Of a DNA stretch of 64,000 bases, positions 28,889-38,618 are shown one piece after another. A program made the position numbers and the translations under genes. Source of the stretch: Paracoccus sp. C2R09 (GTDB lineage: Bacteria; Pseudomonadota; Alphaproteobacteria; Rhodobacterales; Rhodobacteraceae). Position 1 is the stretch's first letter, and every line of letters begins with the position of its first letter. The stretch lies in assembly GCF_018860625.1 (NCBI RefSeq), contig NZ_JAHKQB010000029.1:62001-126000 (forward strand), written 5' to 3'. The notes under the pieces were generated by a model, which saw only the letters and a list, made by a program, of their open reading frames with translations, was not told where the DNA came from and did not search any database.

Positions 28889-29252
28889 GATGCAGGTCTT
28901 CGACAAGATCATCTCGGATCGCGGATCGAAATACGCGGTCGCGGGCGGGCCGGTGACGGACAAGGCGGGCGTCGAGGCACTGCTGGCCGAACTGAAGCGG
29001 ACCAAGCGGTTCCAGAAGGCCACCCATCACAGCTGGGCCGCGATCCTGTCGGGGGAACCGGCCAAGGACGATGACGGCGAAGGCGGGGCGGGGATGCTGA
29101 TCCTGCAGATGCTGGAACGCGCCGGGCTGACCGATCATGTCGTGATCGTCACGCGCTGGTATGGCGGCAAGCATCTGGGCGGCGACAGGTTCCGGCATGT
29201 CGCGGATGCCGTGCGCCACTACCTGGCGCAGACGGGGTTGGGCGAGGGCTGA
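28872..29252 (+). CDS. IMPACT/YigZ family protein
   Basis: A 126-residue protein of the UPF0029/IMPACT N-domain, recognised by VTRWYGGKHLGGDRFRHV. ATG 28872 has GGAG upstream and overlaps the regulator gene by 17 bases; ATG 28890 is an alternative. Eukaryotic IMPACT modulates translation control; the bacterial role is unclear. It is shorter than YigZ, missing the second domain. Probably cotranscribed with mur. Confidence 0.82.
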   Translation: MSGGVEMQVFDKIISDRGSKYAVAGGPVTDKAGVEALLAELKRTKRFQKATHHSWAAILSGEPAKDDDGEGGAGMLILQMLERAGLTDHVVIVTRWYGGKHLGGDRFRHVADAVRHYLAQTGLGEG

Positions 29253-29273
29253 ACGCCCCCGCCCGAAACGCGC

Positions 29274-30254
29274 TTACGGCTTGAACATGATCTTGCCGTT
29301 GCGGCCCGCGGTCAGGCTGGCCTTCGCGGCCTCGCGCGGGTTCTCCAACGCGAAGTTCCCCCCCGAGGTCAGGACCAGCTTGCCCTTCAGGACCAGCCCG
29401 ATCAGTTCGCCGAACATGCGCTGGCGATCCTCGGCCGGGGTTTCGCGCATGACGATCGCGCCCCAGAAGCCCTTCACCGTGATATGCTTGAAGATCAGCT
29501 GACCCGAGGACAGCGGCAGGGTCGGTTCGGCCATCGCGCCGAAGGTGACCAGCAGACCTTCATGGCCCAGCAGTTCCACCAGATCGCCCGCGACCTGACC
29601 GCCGACGCTGTCGATGGCCGCGCGTGCGCCGCCCTCGCCCAGGATCGCCTTGGCCTTGCCGATCCAGTCCGGATCGTCGGTCGAGACGACGTTCTCCATG
29701 CCCGCCTCGGTCAGCTCCTGCACCGCGGCCTCGCGGCGCACGAGGTTCAGCAGCTTGACGCCGCGTTCGCGTGCCAGCACGTCCATGATGCGACCGACCG
29801 CGCCGTTGGCGGCGGTCTGGACGACCCAGTCGCCCGGCTTCACGTTCAGGAATTCCAGCAGGGTGATGCTGCTGAAGGGCATGGCGATCAGCTGGGCGGC
29901 GGCCTCGTCCGACATGTCGTCGGGGACGGGGATCACGGCATCGGCACGGCCGATCACGTATTCGGCCCATGCGCCCGGAATGCCCGCGGCGGCGACGCGG
30001 CGGCCCTTCAGGGCGGGATCGACCTCGGGGCCGACCTCCTCGATGATGCCCACGGCCTCGCTGCCGGCGGTGGCGGGCAGCTGCGGCTTGGTGCCGTAGG
30101 TGCCGCGGATGGTCCACAGGTCGTGATTGTGGATCGGTGCCATGATCACCTTGATCAGAACCTCGCCGGCCTTGGGCGCGGGGCGGTCGATCTCGACCTG
30201 CTGCAGGACGTCCTCGGGTTCGCCGAAGCTGTCGTGGCCTACGCTGCGCATCAT
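29274..30254 (-). CDS. Zinc-free medium-chain reductase (quinone/enoyl reductase-like)
   Basis: A 326-residue MDR-family oxidoreductase without the zinc cysteines. It has the PATAGSEAVGIIEEVG segment and an NADPH-binding AANGAVGR loop in place of GxGxxG, resembling mitochondrial trans-2-enoyl-CoA reductase and related bacterial enzymes. Start could be 30254 or the second Met at 30251. It is convergent with the IMPACT gene and divergent from the ABC-F gene; no operon partner. Confidence 0.83.
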   Translation of the reverse strand: MMRSVGHDSFGEPEDVLQQVEIDRPAPKAGEVLIKVIMAPIHNHDLWTIRGTYGTKPQLPATAGSEAVGIIEEVGPEVDPALKGRRVAAAGIPGAWAEYVIGRADAVIPVPDDMSDEAAAQLIAMPFSSITLLEFLNVKPGDWVVQTAANGAVGRIMDVLARERGVKLLNLVRREAAVQELTEAGMENVVSTDDPDWIGKAKAILGEGGARAAIDSVGGQVAGDLVELLGHEGLLVTFGAMAEPTLPLSSGQLIFKHITVKGFWGAIVMRETPAEDRQRMFGELIGLVLKGKLVLTSGGNFALENPREAAKASLTAGRNGKIMFKP

Positions 30255-30419
30255 GTATCCTTTCCGTTCACTTCATCCCCGTTCGGGGCATCATCGGAAC
30301 ATAGGAAGCTGCCCGTTCCCCCGCCAGTTCCGTCCGGGTGAACACAGAATCCCGCCGGGGCGGTCAATTGGCTGCGTCCGGTCATTGACGGTCGGCCCGC
30401 GATGGGCCATGCCCGCGCC

Positions 30420-32264
30420 ATGCTGCGCATTGATGACATCTCCTATTCCATCCAGGGCCGCCCGTTGTTCGAGCAGGCCTCCGCCACCATTCCCGAAGGC
30501 CACAAGGTCGGCCTTGTCGGTCCCAACGGGGCGGGCAAGACCACGCTGTTCAAGCTGATCCGGGGCGAGCTGTCGCTGGACGGGGGCGAATTGTCGCTGC
30601 CGTCGCGCGCGCGCATCGGGGGCGTGGCGCAGGAAAGCGCCGCGACCGACATTTCGGTCCTGGAAACGGTGCTGGCCGCCGACAAGGAACGCGCCGCCCT
30701 GATGGCCGAGGCCGACGAGGCCACCGATCCCGCCCGCATCGCCGAGGTGCAGACCCGTCTGGCCGATATCGACGCATGGTCCGCCGAGGCGCGGGCGGCC
30801 ACGATCCTCGACGGGCTGGGCTTCTCGACCGCGGATCAGGCGCGGCCCACCAGCGATTTCAGCGGCGGCTGGCGGATGCGGGTGGCGCTGGCGGGCGTGC
30901 TGTTCGCCCAGCCCGACCTGCTGCTGCTGGACGAACCGACCAACTATCTGGACCTGGAAGGGGCGCTGTGGCTGGAAAGCTACCTGGCGCGATACCCGCA
31001 TACGGTCATCATCATCAGCCACGACCGCGGCCTGCTGAACCGCGCCGTGGGGCATATCCTGCATCTCGAGGCGAAGAAGCTCACGCTCTATACCGGCGGC
31101 TATGACAGCTTCACCAGGATGCGTGCCGAAAAGCGGGCGTTGATGGCCGCCGAGGCCAAGAAGCAGGCCGACCGCCGCGCGCATCTGCAAAGCTTCGTGG
31201 ACCGCTTCGGCGCGACCGCCAGCAAGGCGCGGCAGGCGCAGGCCCGCGTCAAGATGCTGGCCAAGATGGAGCCGATCACCGCCCCCGAAGAGGCCAAGTT
31301 CCACCGCTTCACCTTCCCCCAGCCCGAGGAACTGTCCCCGCCCATCGTCGCGATGGAGGGCGTGTCCGTCGGCTATGGCGATCGTGCGGTCCTGCGCAAG
31401 CTGAACCTGCGCATCGATCAGGACGACCGCATCGCACTGCTGGGCCGGAACGGTCAGGGCAAGTCCACCCTGTCCAAGCTGCTGGCCGAACGGCTGGGCA
31501 CGATGGCGGGGCAGATCACGCGGTCGAACAAGCTGCGCGTGGGCTATTTCGCGCAGCACCAGGTGGACGAGCTGCATCTGGACGAGACGCCGCTGGATCA
31601 CATCCGCACCCTGCGCCCGAACGAGGGTCAGGCCAAGCAGCGCGCGCGCCTTGCGGGCTTCGGCCTGATGGAGGCGCAGGCCGAGACGAAGGTCGGTCAG
31701 CTGTCGGGTGGCCAGAAGGCCCGCCTGTCGCTGCTGATCGCGACCATCGACGCGCCGCATCTTCTGATCCTGGACGAACCGACCAACCACCTGGACATCG
31801 AATCCCGCGAAGCCCTGTCCGAGGCGCTGAACGACTATACCGGGGCCGTGGTCCTGGTCAGCCACGACATGCATCTTCTGGGGCTGGTGGCCGAACGGCT
31901 GTGGCTGGTCAAGGACGGCGATGTCGGCCCCTACGAGGGCGATCTGGACGATTACCGCCGCTTCCTGCTGACGGGCACCAGCGCCGCCCCCGTCAAGGAG
32001 GCCCCGAAGCCCGCCCCCAGGCGCGCCCCGCGCGACGAGCTGCTGACCCTGCGGGCCGAGGTCCGCAAGGCCGAGGAGCGGGTCGAGAAGCTGACCGACA
32101 TGCTGGCCAAGCTGGACGTGAAGCTGGCCGATCCGGGGCTGTACAACGACCCCTACGAGGCCGAGAAATGGGGCAAGAAGCATGTCGAGGCGCGTCAGGC
32201 GATGAAGCGTGCCGAGGCGCTGTGGATGCAGGCCCTGGAAAAGCTGGAAAAGGCCGAGGCCTGA
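30420..32264 (+). CDS. ABC-F family ATPase (YheS/Uup-like)
   Basis: A cytoplasmic ribosome-associated protein of 614 residues with two ABC domains and no membrane part. Walker A motifs are GPNGAGKTT and GRNGQGKST; signatures FSGGWRMR and LSGGQKAR; both carry LDEPTNxLD. The inter-domain arm helps remodel the ribosomal E site, and a charged C-terminal coiled coil (about 535-614) follows. I chose ATG 30420 (MLRIDDISYSIQGRP) over 30402 because family members start there. Confidence 0.92.
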   Translation: MLRIDDISYSIQGRPLFEQASATIPEGHKVGLVGPNGAGKTTLFKLIRGELSLDGGELSLPSRARIGGVAQESAATDISVLETVLAADKERAALMAEADEATDPARIAEVQTRLADIDAWSAEARAATILDGLGFSTADQARPTSDFSGGWRMRVALAGVLFAQPDLLLLDEPTNYLDLEGALWLESYLARYPHTVIIISHDRGLLNRAVGHILHLEAKKLTLYTGGYDSFTRMRAEKRALMAAEAKKQADRRAHLQSFVDRFGATASKARQAQARVKMLAKMEPITAPEEAKFHRFTFPQPEELSPPIVAMEGVSVGYGDRAVLRKLNLRIDQDDRIALLGRNGQGKSTLSKLLAERLGTMAGQITRSNKLRVGYFAQHQVDELHLDETPLDHIRTLRPNEGQAKQRARLAGFGLMEAQAETKVGQLSGGQKARLSLLIATIDAPHLLILDEPTNHLDIESREALSEALNDYTGAVVLVSHDMHLLGLVAERLWLVKDGDVGPYEGDLDDYRRFLLTGTSAAPVKEAPKPAPRRAPRDELLTLRAEVRKAEERVEKLTDMLAKLDVKLADPGLYNDPYEAEKWGKKHVEARQAMKRAEALWMQALEKLEKAEA

Positions 32265-32278
32265 CCTGTTGCGAAAAT

Positions 32279-32306
32279 GCGCCGCCGGGCATCTTCACGG
32301 CGGCGC
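32279..32306 (+). terminator. Hairpin after the ABC-F gene
   Basis: Perfect arms GCGCCGCC (32279-32286) and GGCGGCGC (32299-32306) with a 12-base loop, 15 bases past the stop codon. There is no T-run, so it may stabilise a 3' end or need help to terminate. Confidence 0.45.
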
Positions 32307-32386
32307 GACGGTTGTGTTGATGCCATGCTGCGCCCTAGATGGACGAAACGCCCTCGCACCCTTCCTCGCATCCCCGGATTCGCCCC

Positions 32387-33124
32387 ATGAAATACGCACT
32401 CGCATTCGCATTGATCGCCGCCACCCCTGCAGTCGCGCAGGATTTCGGCATGGCCGGTCGCAGCTACTCGGTCGATCTGGGCATCGGGGCGGCGGTCGGT
32501 CCGGAATATCCCGGATCGGACGAGGGCGAGGTTTCGCCCTGGATCATCTGGCGCAATTCGGGCTTCGGCAATTCGGTGGGCGGCTCGGCGCAGGGCCTGT
32601 CCTTCGCACCGTCCTTCGGGACCGTGGGCGACCGTGACACCGGCGATTATCCCGAACTGAGCGGCCTGGACGATATCGACCGTGCCTATGAACTGGGCCT
32701 GCGCGTCAGCTACGGCATGGGTCCGGTCACGGCCTTCGGCAGCCTGCGCCGCGGCTTTGACGGCCACGAGGGGCTGACCGGCGAGATCGGTGCGAAATAT
32801 CGCACCCAGCTGACCGAGCGGCTGACGCTGTGGTCGGGCGCCGAGCTGGTCTACGGCGACGACGAATTCAACAACACCTATTTCGGCGTGACCGCCGCCG
32901 AGAGCGCCGCCAGCGGCCTGGACGAGACCCAGCCCGGCGGTGGCCTGAACGAGGCCGCGCTGACCTTCGAAGCGAAATACGCCATGACCGAGACGACCTC
33001 GCTTCTGGGCGAGATCCGTTATGGCAAGCTGATCGGCGACGCGGCGGATTCCCCCGTCGTGCAAGAGGAATACCAGCCCTCGCTGCGCCTGGGCGTGACG
33101 CGCCGCTTCACCTTCGGCTTCTAA
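32387..33124 (+). CDS. MipA/OmpV family outer-membrane protein
   Basis: A 245-residue beta-barrel with signal peptide MKYALAFALIAATPAVA before QDFG, and a terminal aromatic strand (RRFTFGF) as usual for BAM-inserted proteins. The YSVDLGIGAAVGPEYPGSDE start is typical of MipA/OmpV. Roles in the family range from murein-enzyme scaffold to porin; here none can be fixed. Start was set at the signal peptide ATG, not at the in-frame ATG 32339. Confidence 0.85.
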   Translation: MKYALAFALIAATPAVAQDFGMAGRSYSVDLGIGAAVGPEYPGSDEGEVSPWIIWRNSGFGNSVGGSAQGLSFAPSFGTVGDRDTGDYPELSGLDDIDRAYELGLRVSYGMGPVTAFGSLRRGFDGHEGLTGEIGAKYRTQLTERLTLWSGAELVYGDDEFNNTYFGVTAAESAASGLDETQPGGGLNEAALTFEAKYAMTETTSLLGEIRYGKLIGDAADSPVVQEEYQPSLRLGVTRRFTFGF

Positions 33125-33171
33125 GACCGGAGCGAACGGGGCCGGTATCGGGCGGCCCGGGACATCGAAAC

Positions 33172-33203
33172 ATGGCTGCGGGATCTCCGCGGCCATTTTT
33201 TTT
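33172..33203 (+). terminator. Rho-independent terminator of the MipA/OmpV gene
   Basis: ATGGCTGCGG (33172-33181) pairs with CCGCGGCCAT (33187-33196) with one wobble and is followed by TTTTTTT. It lies 47 bases after the stop. Confidence 0.85.
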
Positions 33204-33388
33204 GCGTATTGCCAGAATGATTGCGCAGCGCGGCGGCAACCGTTGCCGTCCTGCCGGTATCTTGCCCGGGGGGAAGAAAATCCTGTCGCGCGCAAACTGG
33301 AACTTAATCCTTTGTGCTACAACCTCGGGGTGATTGGACCGCTTTTCCCCGGCGGTCCATGATGCCCAATTCCGAGGATTGAACCGGC

Positions 33389-35458
33389 ATGTGCACGATC
33401 TGCGAGAGTTTCCGCCCCACCGACCCCGAATGCCCTTACGGCGGGATCGCGGCACCGCTGCGCGCGGAATGGGCCGAGAATGGCGATGCCGCGGGGGGAT
33501 CGGGGACGACCGCACGCATGGATGTGGGCGATACCTTCACCGGCACGATCGGCAGATCCGGCGATCACGACTGGATCGCGATCGACCTTGCGGCGGGCAG
33601 CACCTACCGGATCGGGATGGAGGGCCTGTCGCTGCCGGATCCCTATCTCTATCTGCGCGATGCCTCGGGCAAGCTGGTCGCATCGAACGACGATGCCGAC
33701 GGTCTGGACAGCCAGATCACCTATACCGCCACGCGCGGCGGGCGGTTCTATATCGATGCCGCCGCCTATTCGACGCATACGGGCAGCTATCGGATCAGCC
33801 TGGACGGCGTCGATCCCGGCGGTTCGGGCACGATCGAGGATCTTGCGCGATATCTGACGGACGGGTTCTGGAACGACCGATACGAGGATGCGCGGGCCTT
33901 CGTGCAGGATGTCATCTCGGTCGACCTGACGGCGCTGACACAGGCGGGGCGCGCGCTGGCGCGTGGCGCGCTGGAGGCATGGGCCGCGGTCGCCGATCTG
34001 CGCTTCGTCGAGAAGCCCGGCAATGCCGACATCACCTTCGACGATGCGGATTCCGGGGCCTATGCTTATTCGGTCGTGTCGGGCGGGCGGATCCTGTCAT
34101 CCTATATCAACGTGTCGACCTGGTGGCTGGACAGCTATGGCACGCAGATCGGCAGCTACGGCTTCCAGACCTATATCCACGAGGTCGGGCATGCCCTGGG
34201 ATTGGGGCATCAGGGCAATTACAACGGCAGCGGAACCTTCGCATCGGATGCGGTCTTTGCGATGGACAGCTGGCAGGCCTCGATCATGTCCTATTTCCCG
34301 CAATCCGAAAATCCGAACATTGCTGCGGATTACGCCTATGTCGCGACGCCCATGGCGGCGGACGTGATCGCCATCCGGGACATCTATGACACGGCCGGCA
34401 GCGAGAGCCTGACCGCGGGGGCCACAGTCTATGGCCGGGGTCACAACCTGGGCGACAGCTGGCTGGGGCAGATCTTCGATGCGCAGATGGGGGCGGGCGG
34501 CGTCGCGGATGCGTGGGGCGTCGCGATGACCATCAGCGATGTGGGGGGCTGGGATCGGCTGGATCTGGGCCATGACGGGCATGATCAGCAGATCGACATG
34601 CGGATGGGCGGGGTCTCGGACGTGTTCGGGATGCGCGGCAACCTTCAGATCGCCGCGGGAACCCTGATCGAGGCGTTGTTCGCCGGCAACGGGGACGACC
34701 GCATCGTCGGGAATGCGGGCCGGAACAATATTCGCGGGGGCGATGGCGACGACCGGATCTTCGGCAATGGCGGCAACGATACGCTGAGCGGAAACAATGG
34801 GAACGACCTGCTCCGCAGCATGGCCGGGAACAACCGGATGGCGGGCGGAAACGGACAAGATACGCTTGAGGCGGGCGATGGCCGGGATTGGCTGTCCGGC
34901 GGGAACGGCAACGATACGATCATCGGCGGTTCGGGGGCCGATACGCTGCTGGGCAATGGCGGCGCCGACCGGCTGGAGGGGCGGATCGGGCGCGATCTGC
35001 TGCGCGGCGGCTTCGGCAACGACCTGATCTTCGCGGGCCTGGGCAATGACAGCCTGCATGGCGACAATGGCAATGACCGGATGCAGGGCGGCAATGGCAA
35101 CGATCTGCTGCGCGGCAATCTGGGCGCGGATCTGCTGCAGGGCGGGGCGGGGGCCGACACGCTGGATGGCGGCTACGGCGCGGACATCCTGTGGGGTGGC
35201 GCAGGGAGCGACGTGTTCCGGTTCTCGTTCGCCGGGCAGAGCCCGCTTGGCGGGGCCGACCTGATCCGCGATTTCGGGCGGGGCGACGATGTGATCGACC
35301 TGGGCGCGACCGGCATCGACGGCTTCGATCAGCTGACCATTGCCCGAGCCGGTTCCGAAACCCGGATCACGGCGGATATGGACGGGGATGGCAATGTGGA
35401 CATGGTGATCCGGCTGTCGGGAATTCACGCGCTGCAGGACGACAGCTTCATCTTTTGA
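33389..35458 (+). CDS. Secreted M10 (serralysin-like) metalloprotease with RTX repeats
   Basis: A 689-residue exoprotease probably exported by a type I system. Order: cysteine-bearing N-terminus (C2, C5, C15), a PPC-like beta domain (about 45-140), the catalytic domain with HEVGHALGLGH (H264, E265, H268, H274) and the Met-turn SIMSYF (M300), then RTX repeats from about 425 to 610 of the GGxGxDxxx kind that bind calcium, and a C-terminal region ending in hydrophobic DDSFIF as a secretion signal. There is no Sec signal peptide. A PPC domain in front of the protease is unlike classical serralysins. No inhibitor or T1SS genes are adjacent. Confidence 0.91.
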   Translation: MCTICESFRPTDPECPYGGIAAPLRAEWAENGDAAGGSGTTARMDVGDTFTGTIGRSGDHDWIAIDLAAGSTYRIGMEGLSLPDPYLYLRDASGKLVASNDDADGLDSQITYTATRGGRFYIDAAAYSTHTGSYRISLDGVDPGGSGTIEDLARYLTDGFWNDRYEDARAFVQDVISVDLTALTQAGRALARGALEAWAAVADLRFVEKPGNADITFDDADSGAYAYSVVSGGRILSSYINVSTWWLDSYGTQIGSYGFQTYIHEVGHALGLGHQGNYNGSGTFASDAVFAMDSWQASIMSYFPQSENPNIAADYAYVATPMAADVIAIRDIYDTAGSESLTAGATVYGRGHNLGDSWLGQIFDAQMGAGGVADAWGVAMTISDVGGWDRLDLGHDGHDQQIDMRMGGVSDVFGMRGNLQIAAGTLIEALFAGNGDDRIVGNAGRNNIRGGDGDDRIFGNGGNDTLSGNNGNDLLRSMAGNNRMAGGNGQDTLEAGDGRDWLSGGNGNDTIIGGSGADTLLGNGGADRLEGRIGRDLLRGGFGNDLIFAGLGNDSLHGDNGNDRMQGGNGNDLLRGNLGADLLQGGAGADTLDGGYGADILWGGAGSDVFRFSFAGQSPLGGADLIRDFGRGDDVIDLGATGIDGFDQLTIARAGSETRITADMDGDGNVDMVIRLSGIHALQDDSFIF

Positions 35459-35464
35459 CGCGGA

Positions 35465-37135
35465 TCAGGCGCGGGGGCTGGCCTCGATCTCGTCGTCCAG
35501 GGCCCGCATCTTCGGAAAAAGCGGCGTCGCCTCGCAGTCGATCTCTCGCGCGGCGGCCAGCAGCTTCTCGCGGACCTCGCAGGATTGGACCCAGCCGGTA
35601 TTGGGATCCAGGCTGGGCACGAGGAACAGCACATGCTGCCCGAATGCGTCGTGATCCGACACCATGACGCCGCGGCTTTCGGGTTCGTGGATGTCCATGT
35701 CGTCCAGGATGCGGTGATACTCGTCGCGAAGCGGGCCGATATCGGCGCGATGATCCAGGCGCAGGATCACCTCGAACAGGGTCAGGTGTTCCTGCATCGT
35801 CCAGTTCTCGAACGGTTCGGCCACGAAATCCACGACCGGCACGACAAGCCGCTTGCCGGTCCAGACACGCAACTGCACGAAGGTGAAGTTCACCCTCTCG
35901 ACCGAGCAGACATAGCCCTGGTACAGGATCTTGTCCCCGATCCGCGCCGATTGGTTCAGCGAGATCTGCAGCGATGCCATGATGTTCGACAGGATGTTGC
36001 GCGCCGCAAAGGCCGCGATCAGCGTCAGCGTCCCGGCCGAGGCCAGCAGCGACAGCCCGAGGGATTGGACCACGCTTGCCTCGTTCAGGACGATCGCCGT
36101 GCCGATCACGGCGATGACGACCAGCATGAAGCGCCGCAGGGCCGAAACCTTGGTCGCGACCGAACGGCGGCGTTCCTGCCCTTCGCCGATGGCATTCAGT
36201 TCGGCCCCGTCGAAGGACACCAGCCGGGCGACCAGCGCATCGGCCACGTTGACGACCAGCCACAGCATCGAGACGACGATGCCGATGATGGTCAGGGGCG
36301 ACAGGATGGTGTCGATCCGCCCCGAAAAGATGAACACCCGGTTCGTCAGCGTGCTGAGGACCAGCGTCATCACCAGAAGCACGATCGGCCCGCGCACGGC
36401 CACCAGGATCGAATCCGGCGCAAGACGACGGTTGCGGTTGTATCCGCGCGACAGCAGCTTCTGGGTGATCCAGCCCGCCAGCAGGGTCGCCGCCAGCCCG
36501 ATGGGCAGGGCCAGCACCTCCCACCATTGCAGGCCCCAGAATGCGGGGCTGCGCAGTGCCGGGGGCAGGGCCATCTCCAGCCGCGAGGGGCCGAATGCCG
36601 CCCCGAGCGCGGGCAGATCGTCCACGGTCTGGCGTGAGACGACCCAGACCGGATCGCCATCGGCGGGCTTGACCCGGTTGATGCGGATGGGGGTCGGGCG
36701 TTCGCCCAGTTCGACATACCACAGAAGGATGGATTTCCGCGCCATGCCCGCCATCGGGGATTCGGGCGACAGGCGGCTGTCCAACCCGTCGGGGCGATCG
36801 GGCAGGTCGTACCAGTCCACGACGATCTTGCGCTGCAGCAGATGCATGAAATCCAGCGCGCGGGCGCGACCTTCGGACGGCTGGTCGGCAGGGTCGATCC
36901 CCGACAGATCCAGCGCATGTGCGGCAGCGTCCCAGTTCCCGCGCGAGGCCTGCGCGAGAAAGCTCTCGAGGCTGGATCGCGGGGTCTGCAGATCCATCGC
37001 CTGATCATCGGGGGCAAGACCCTCGTTCAGGGTCTCGATCTCGTACCAGGGGGTCTGCTCTTGCGCCTGTGCGGGCAGGGCGGCAAGGATCAGGACCGCA
37101 AGGCAGGCCGACAGAAGGGTGCGCAGGATGGACAT
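35465..37135 (-). CDS. MscS-family mechanosensitive channel
   Basis: A 556-residue channel with signal peptide (MSILRTLLSACLAVLILAALPAQA), a periplasmic N-domain of about 180 residues, four to five membrane helices, and the MscS pore helix and beta domain (LLASAGTLTLIAAFAARNILSN region followed by GDKILYQGYVCSVERVNF). It protects against hypo-osmotic shock. Start is the signal-peptide ATG; upstream in-frame codons overlap a GC-rich hairpin. It ends 6 bases from the convergent protease gene. Confidence 0.88.
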   Translation of the reverse strand: MSILRTLLSACLAVLILAALPAQAQEQTPWYEIETLNEGLAPDDQAMDLQTPRSSLESFLAQASRGNWDAAAHALDLSGIDPADQPSEGRARALDFMHLLQRKIVVDWYDLPDRPDGLDSRLSPESPMAGMARKSILLWYVELGERPTPIRINRVKPADGDPVWVVSRQTVDDLPALGAAFGPSRLEMALPPALRSPAFWGLQWWEVLALPIGLAATLLAGWITQKLLSRGYNRNRRLAPDSILVAVRGPIVLLVMTLVLSTLTNRVFIFSGRIDTILSPLTIIGIVVSMLWLVVNVADALVARLVSFDGAELNAIGEGQERRRSVATKVSALRRFMLVVIAVIGTAIVLNEASVVQSLGLSLLASAGTLTLIAAFAARNILSNIMASLQISLNQSARIGDKILYQGYVCSVERVNFTFVQLRVWTGKRLVVPVVDFVAEPFENWTMQEHLTLFEVILRLDHRADIGPLRDEYHRILDDMDIHEPESRGVMVSDHDAFGQHVLFLVPSLDPNTGWVQSCEVREKLLAAAREIDCEATPLFPKMRALDDEIEASPRA

Positions 37136-37143
37136 CACAGGAT

Positions 37144-37168
37144 GAACCGCCCGGCGGGCGGGCGGTTC
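37144..37168 (-). terminator. Hairpin between the amidohydrolase and mscS genes
   Basis: GAACCGCCC (37144-37152) and GGGCGGTTC (37160-37168) pair perfectly. No T-run follows on either strand. It may end the importer operon weakly or attenuate transcription into the mscS gene. Confidence 0.4.
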
Positions 37169-37181
37169 CCTGCGGGCGGGA

Positions 37182-38594
37182 TCAGACCTCGACCGGCGGG
37201 TTGGTGCCTTCGGGGATGGGGCAGGCATAGGGGAAGTCCGCCAGGTGTTCCCGGTGCGCCGCCTTGGCACGCGCGATCAGGTCGGGATCGATCAGCGCCG
37301 CGCGGGCGGTCGATGCCATCACCTTGGCCGCGTGCAGCATGCCCTTGTGTGCGGCGGGCGCCTTGCCCTGCGCGGTCTGCTGCCAGCTGTGCAGCGCGGT
37401 CCCGATGGCGCAGGTCGCCACACGCGCCTGCACGGTGGGCACGGCCCAGCTGACATCGCCCACATCGGTCGATCCGATGCCGCCCATGAAGGGACGATCC
37501 AGCGGCGCGATGAAGTCGCACATGGTCTTGTCGTAATCGGGCTTCATCGCCAGGCGCTGGAAGGTGTCGGCGATGTCGTCGCGCGTCAGGGTGCTGCGGA
37601 TCCGCGACCCGAATTCCTCATCGGCCTCGTCGAAGGGGACGGGGCCCAGGGCCTCGAACTCGGCCTGCATGGCCTCGGACAGGGGGCGGTTCTCGGTCAG
37701 GTTCGACACGGCCGAGAAGACCTTCGACGTGACCGTCGTGCCCGACATCAGCGCGGCACCATCCGCGATGTTACGGACGCGTTCGACCAGCGACTGAAGC
37801 CCTGCCAGATCGGGGCTGCGGATCAGCTGGCGCACGGTCGCCTTGGACTGCACCACGTTCGGGGCGATCCCGCCCGCGTCCAGATAGGCGTAATGCACCC
37901 GCGCGGCATCGGGCATGTGTTCGCGCATGTAGTTGACGCCGATATTCATCAGCTCGACCGAATCCAGCGCAGAGCGTCCCAGTTCAGGGGCGCCCGCGGC
38001 ATGGGCGGCCTTGCCGTGGAAGGTGAAGTCGATCCGGGTATTGGCCAGCGACCGCATGTCATCGACCGCGTTGAAGCTGGCCGGGTGCCAGGTGATCGCG
38101 ATGTCCACGTCGTCGAACTGGCCGTCGCGCACCATGTAGGTCTTGGCGGCGCCGCCTTCCTCGGCCGGGCAGCCGAAATAGCGGACGCGCCCGGGCAGGC
38201 CCTCGGCCGCAAGCCAGTCCTTGACCGCGGTGGCCGCCGACAGCGCGGCCGAACCCAGCAGGTTGTGCCCGCAGCCGTGACCGAAGCCGTGATCCGCGAT
38301 CTGCCTGGGCTCTGCCAGGCCCGGTTCCTGCGACAGCCCCGGCAGGGCGTCGTATTCGCCCAGGATCGCGATGACCGGTCCGCCTTCGCCCGCCTCGCCC
38401 ATGACGGCGGTCGGGATGCCCGCGACGTTGCGGGTCACGCGAAAGCCCTGCGCCTCGAGCATCTCGGTATGGGCGGCGCAGGATTTCTTCTCGGTATAGG
38501 CCAGTTCGGGCGTGTCGAAGACCCTGTCGGCAAGGCCGGTGAATTCCGGCCCCTTGGCATCGACATGGGACCAGACGGGGTTGTCGTTTCGCAT
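37182..38594 (-). CDS. M20 family amidohydrolase (AbgB-like)
   Basis: A 470-residue metal-dependent hydrolase of amide bonds. Metal ligands appear in GHGCGHN (about 109-115) and CPAEEGGA (about 151-158); a dimerisation lid domain lies in the middle. It resembles p-aminobenzoyl-glutamate hydrolase subunit B and aminoacylase-type enzymes. GGAGAAG precedes the ATG. It is the last gene of the dipeptide-type importer operon, 24 bases after the ATPase, so it probably cleaves the imported N-acyl or peptide-like compound. Confidence 0.87.
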   Translation of the reverse strand: MRNDNPVWSHVDAKGPEFTGLADRVFDTPELAYTEKKSCAAHTEMLEAQGFRVTRNVAGIPTAVMGEAGEGGPVIAILGEYDALPGLSQEPGLAEPRQIADHGFGHGCGHNLLGSAALSAATAVKDWLAAEGLPGRVRYFGCPAEEGGAAKTYMVRDGQFDDVDIAITWHPASFNAVDDMRSLANTRIDFTFHGKAAHAAGAPELGRSALDSVELMNIGVNYMREHMPDAARVHYAYLDAGGIAPNVVQSKATVRQLIRSPDLAGLQSLVERVRNIADGAALMSGTTVTSKVFSAVSNLTENRPLSEAMQAEFEALGPVPFDEADEEFGSRIRSTLTRDDIADTFQRLAMKPDYDKTMCDFIAPLDRPFMGGIGSTDVGDVSWAVPTVQARVATCAIGTALHSWQQTAQGKAPAAHKGMLHAAKVMASTARAALIDPDLIARAKAAHREHLADFPYACPIPEGTNPPVEV

Positions 38595-38618
38595 CTTCTT
38601 CTCCGTTGTTTCCGGCGC

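Noticed and set aside
34670..35220. Short tandem nucleotide repeats that might be a CRISPR array
   Set aside because: The repeat unit is about 27 bases without unique spacers and stays in frame; it encodes the RTX nonapeptides.
34097..35428. A 443-codon minus-strand frame across the RTX repeats
   Set aside because: The repeat periodicity belongs to the plus-strand GGxGxD protein; the mirror frame only reflects it.
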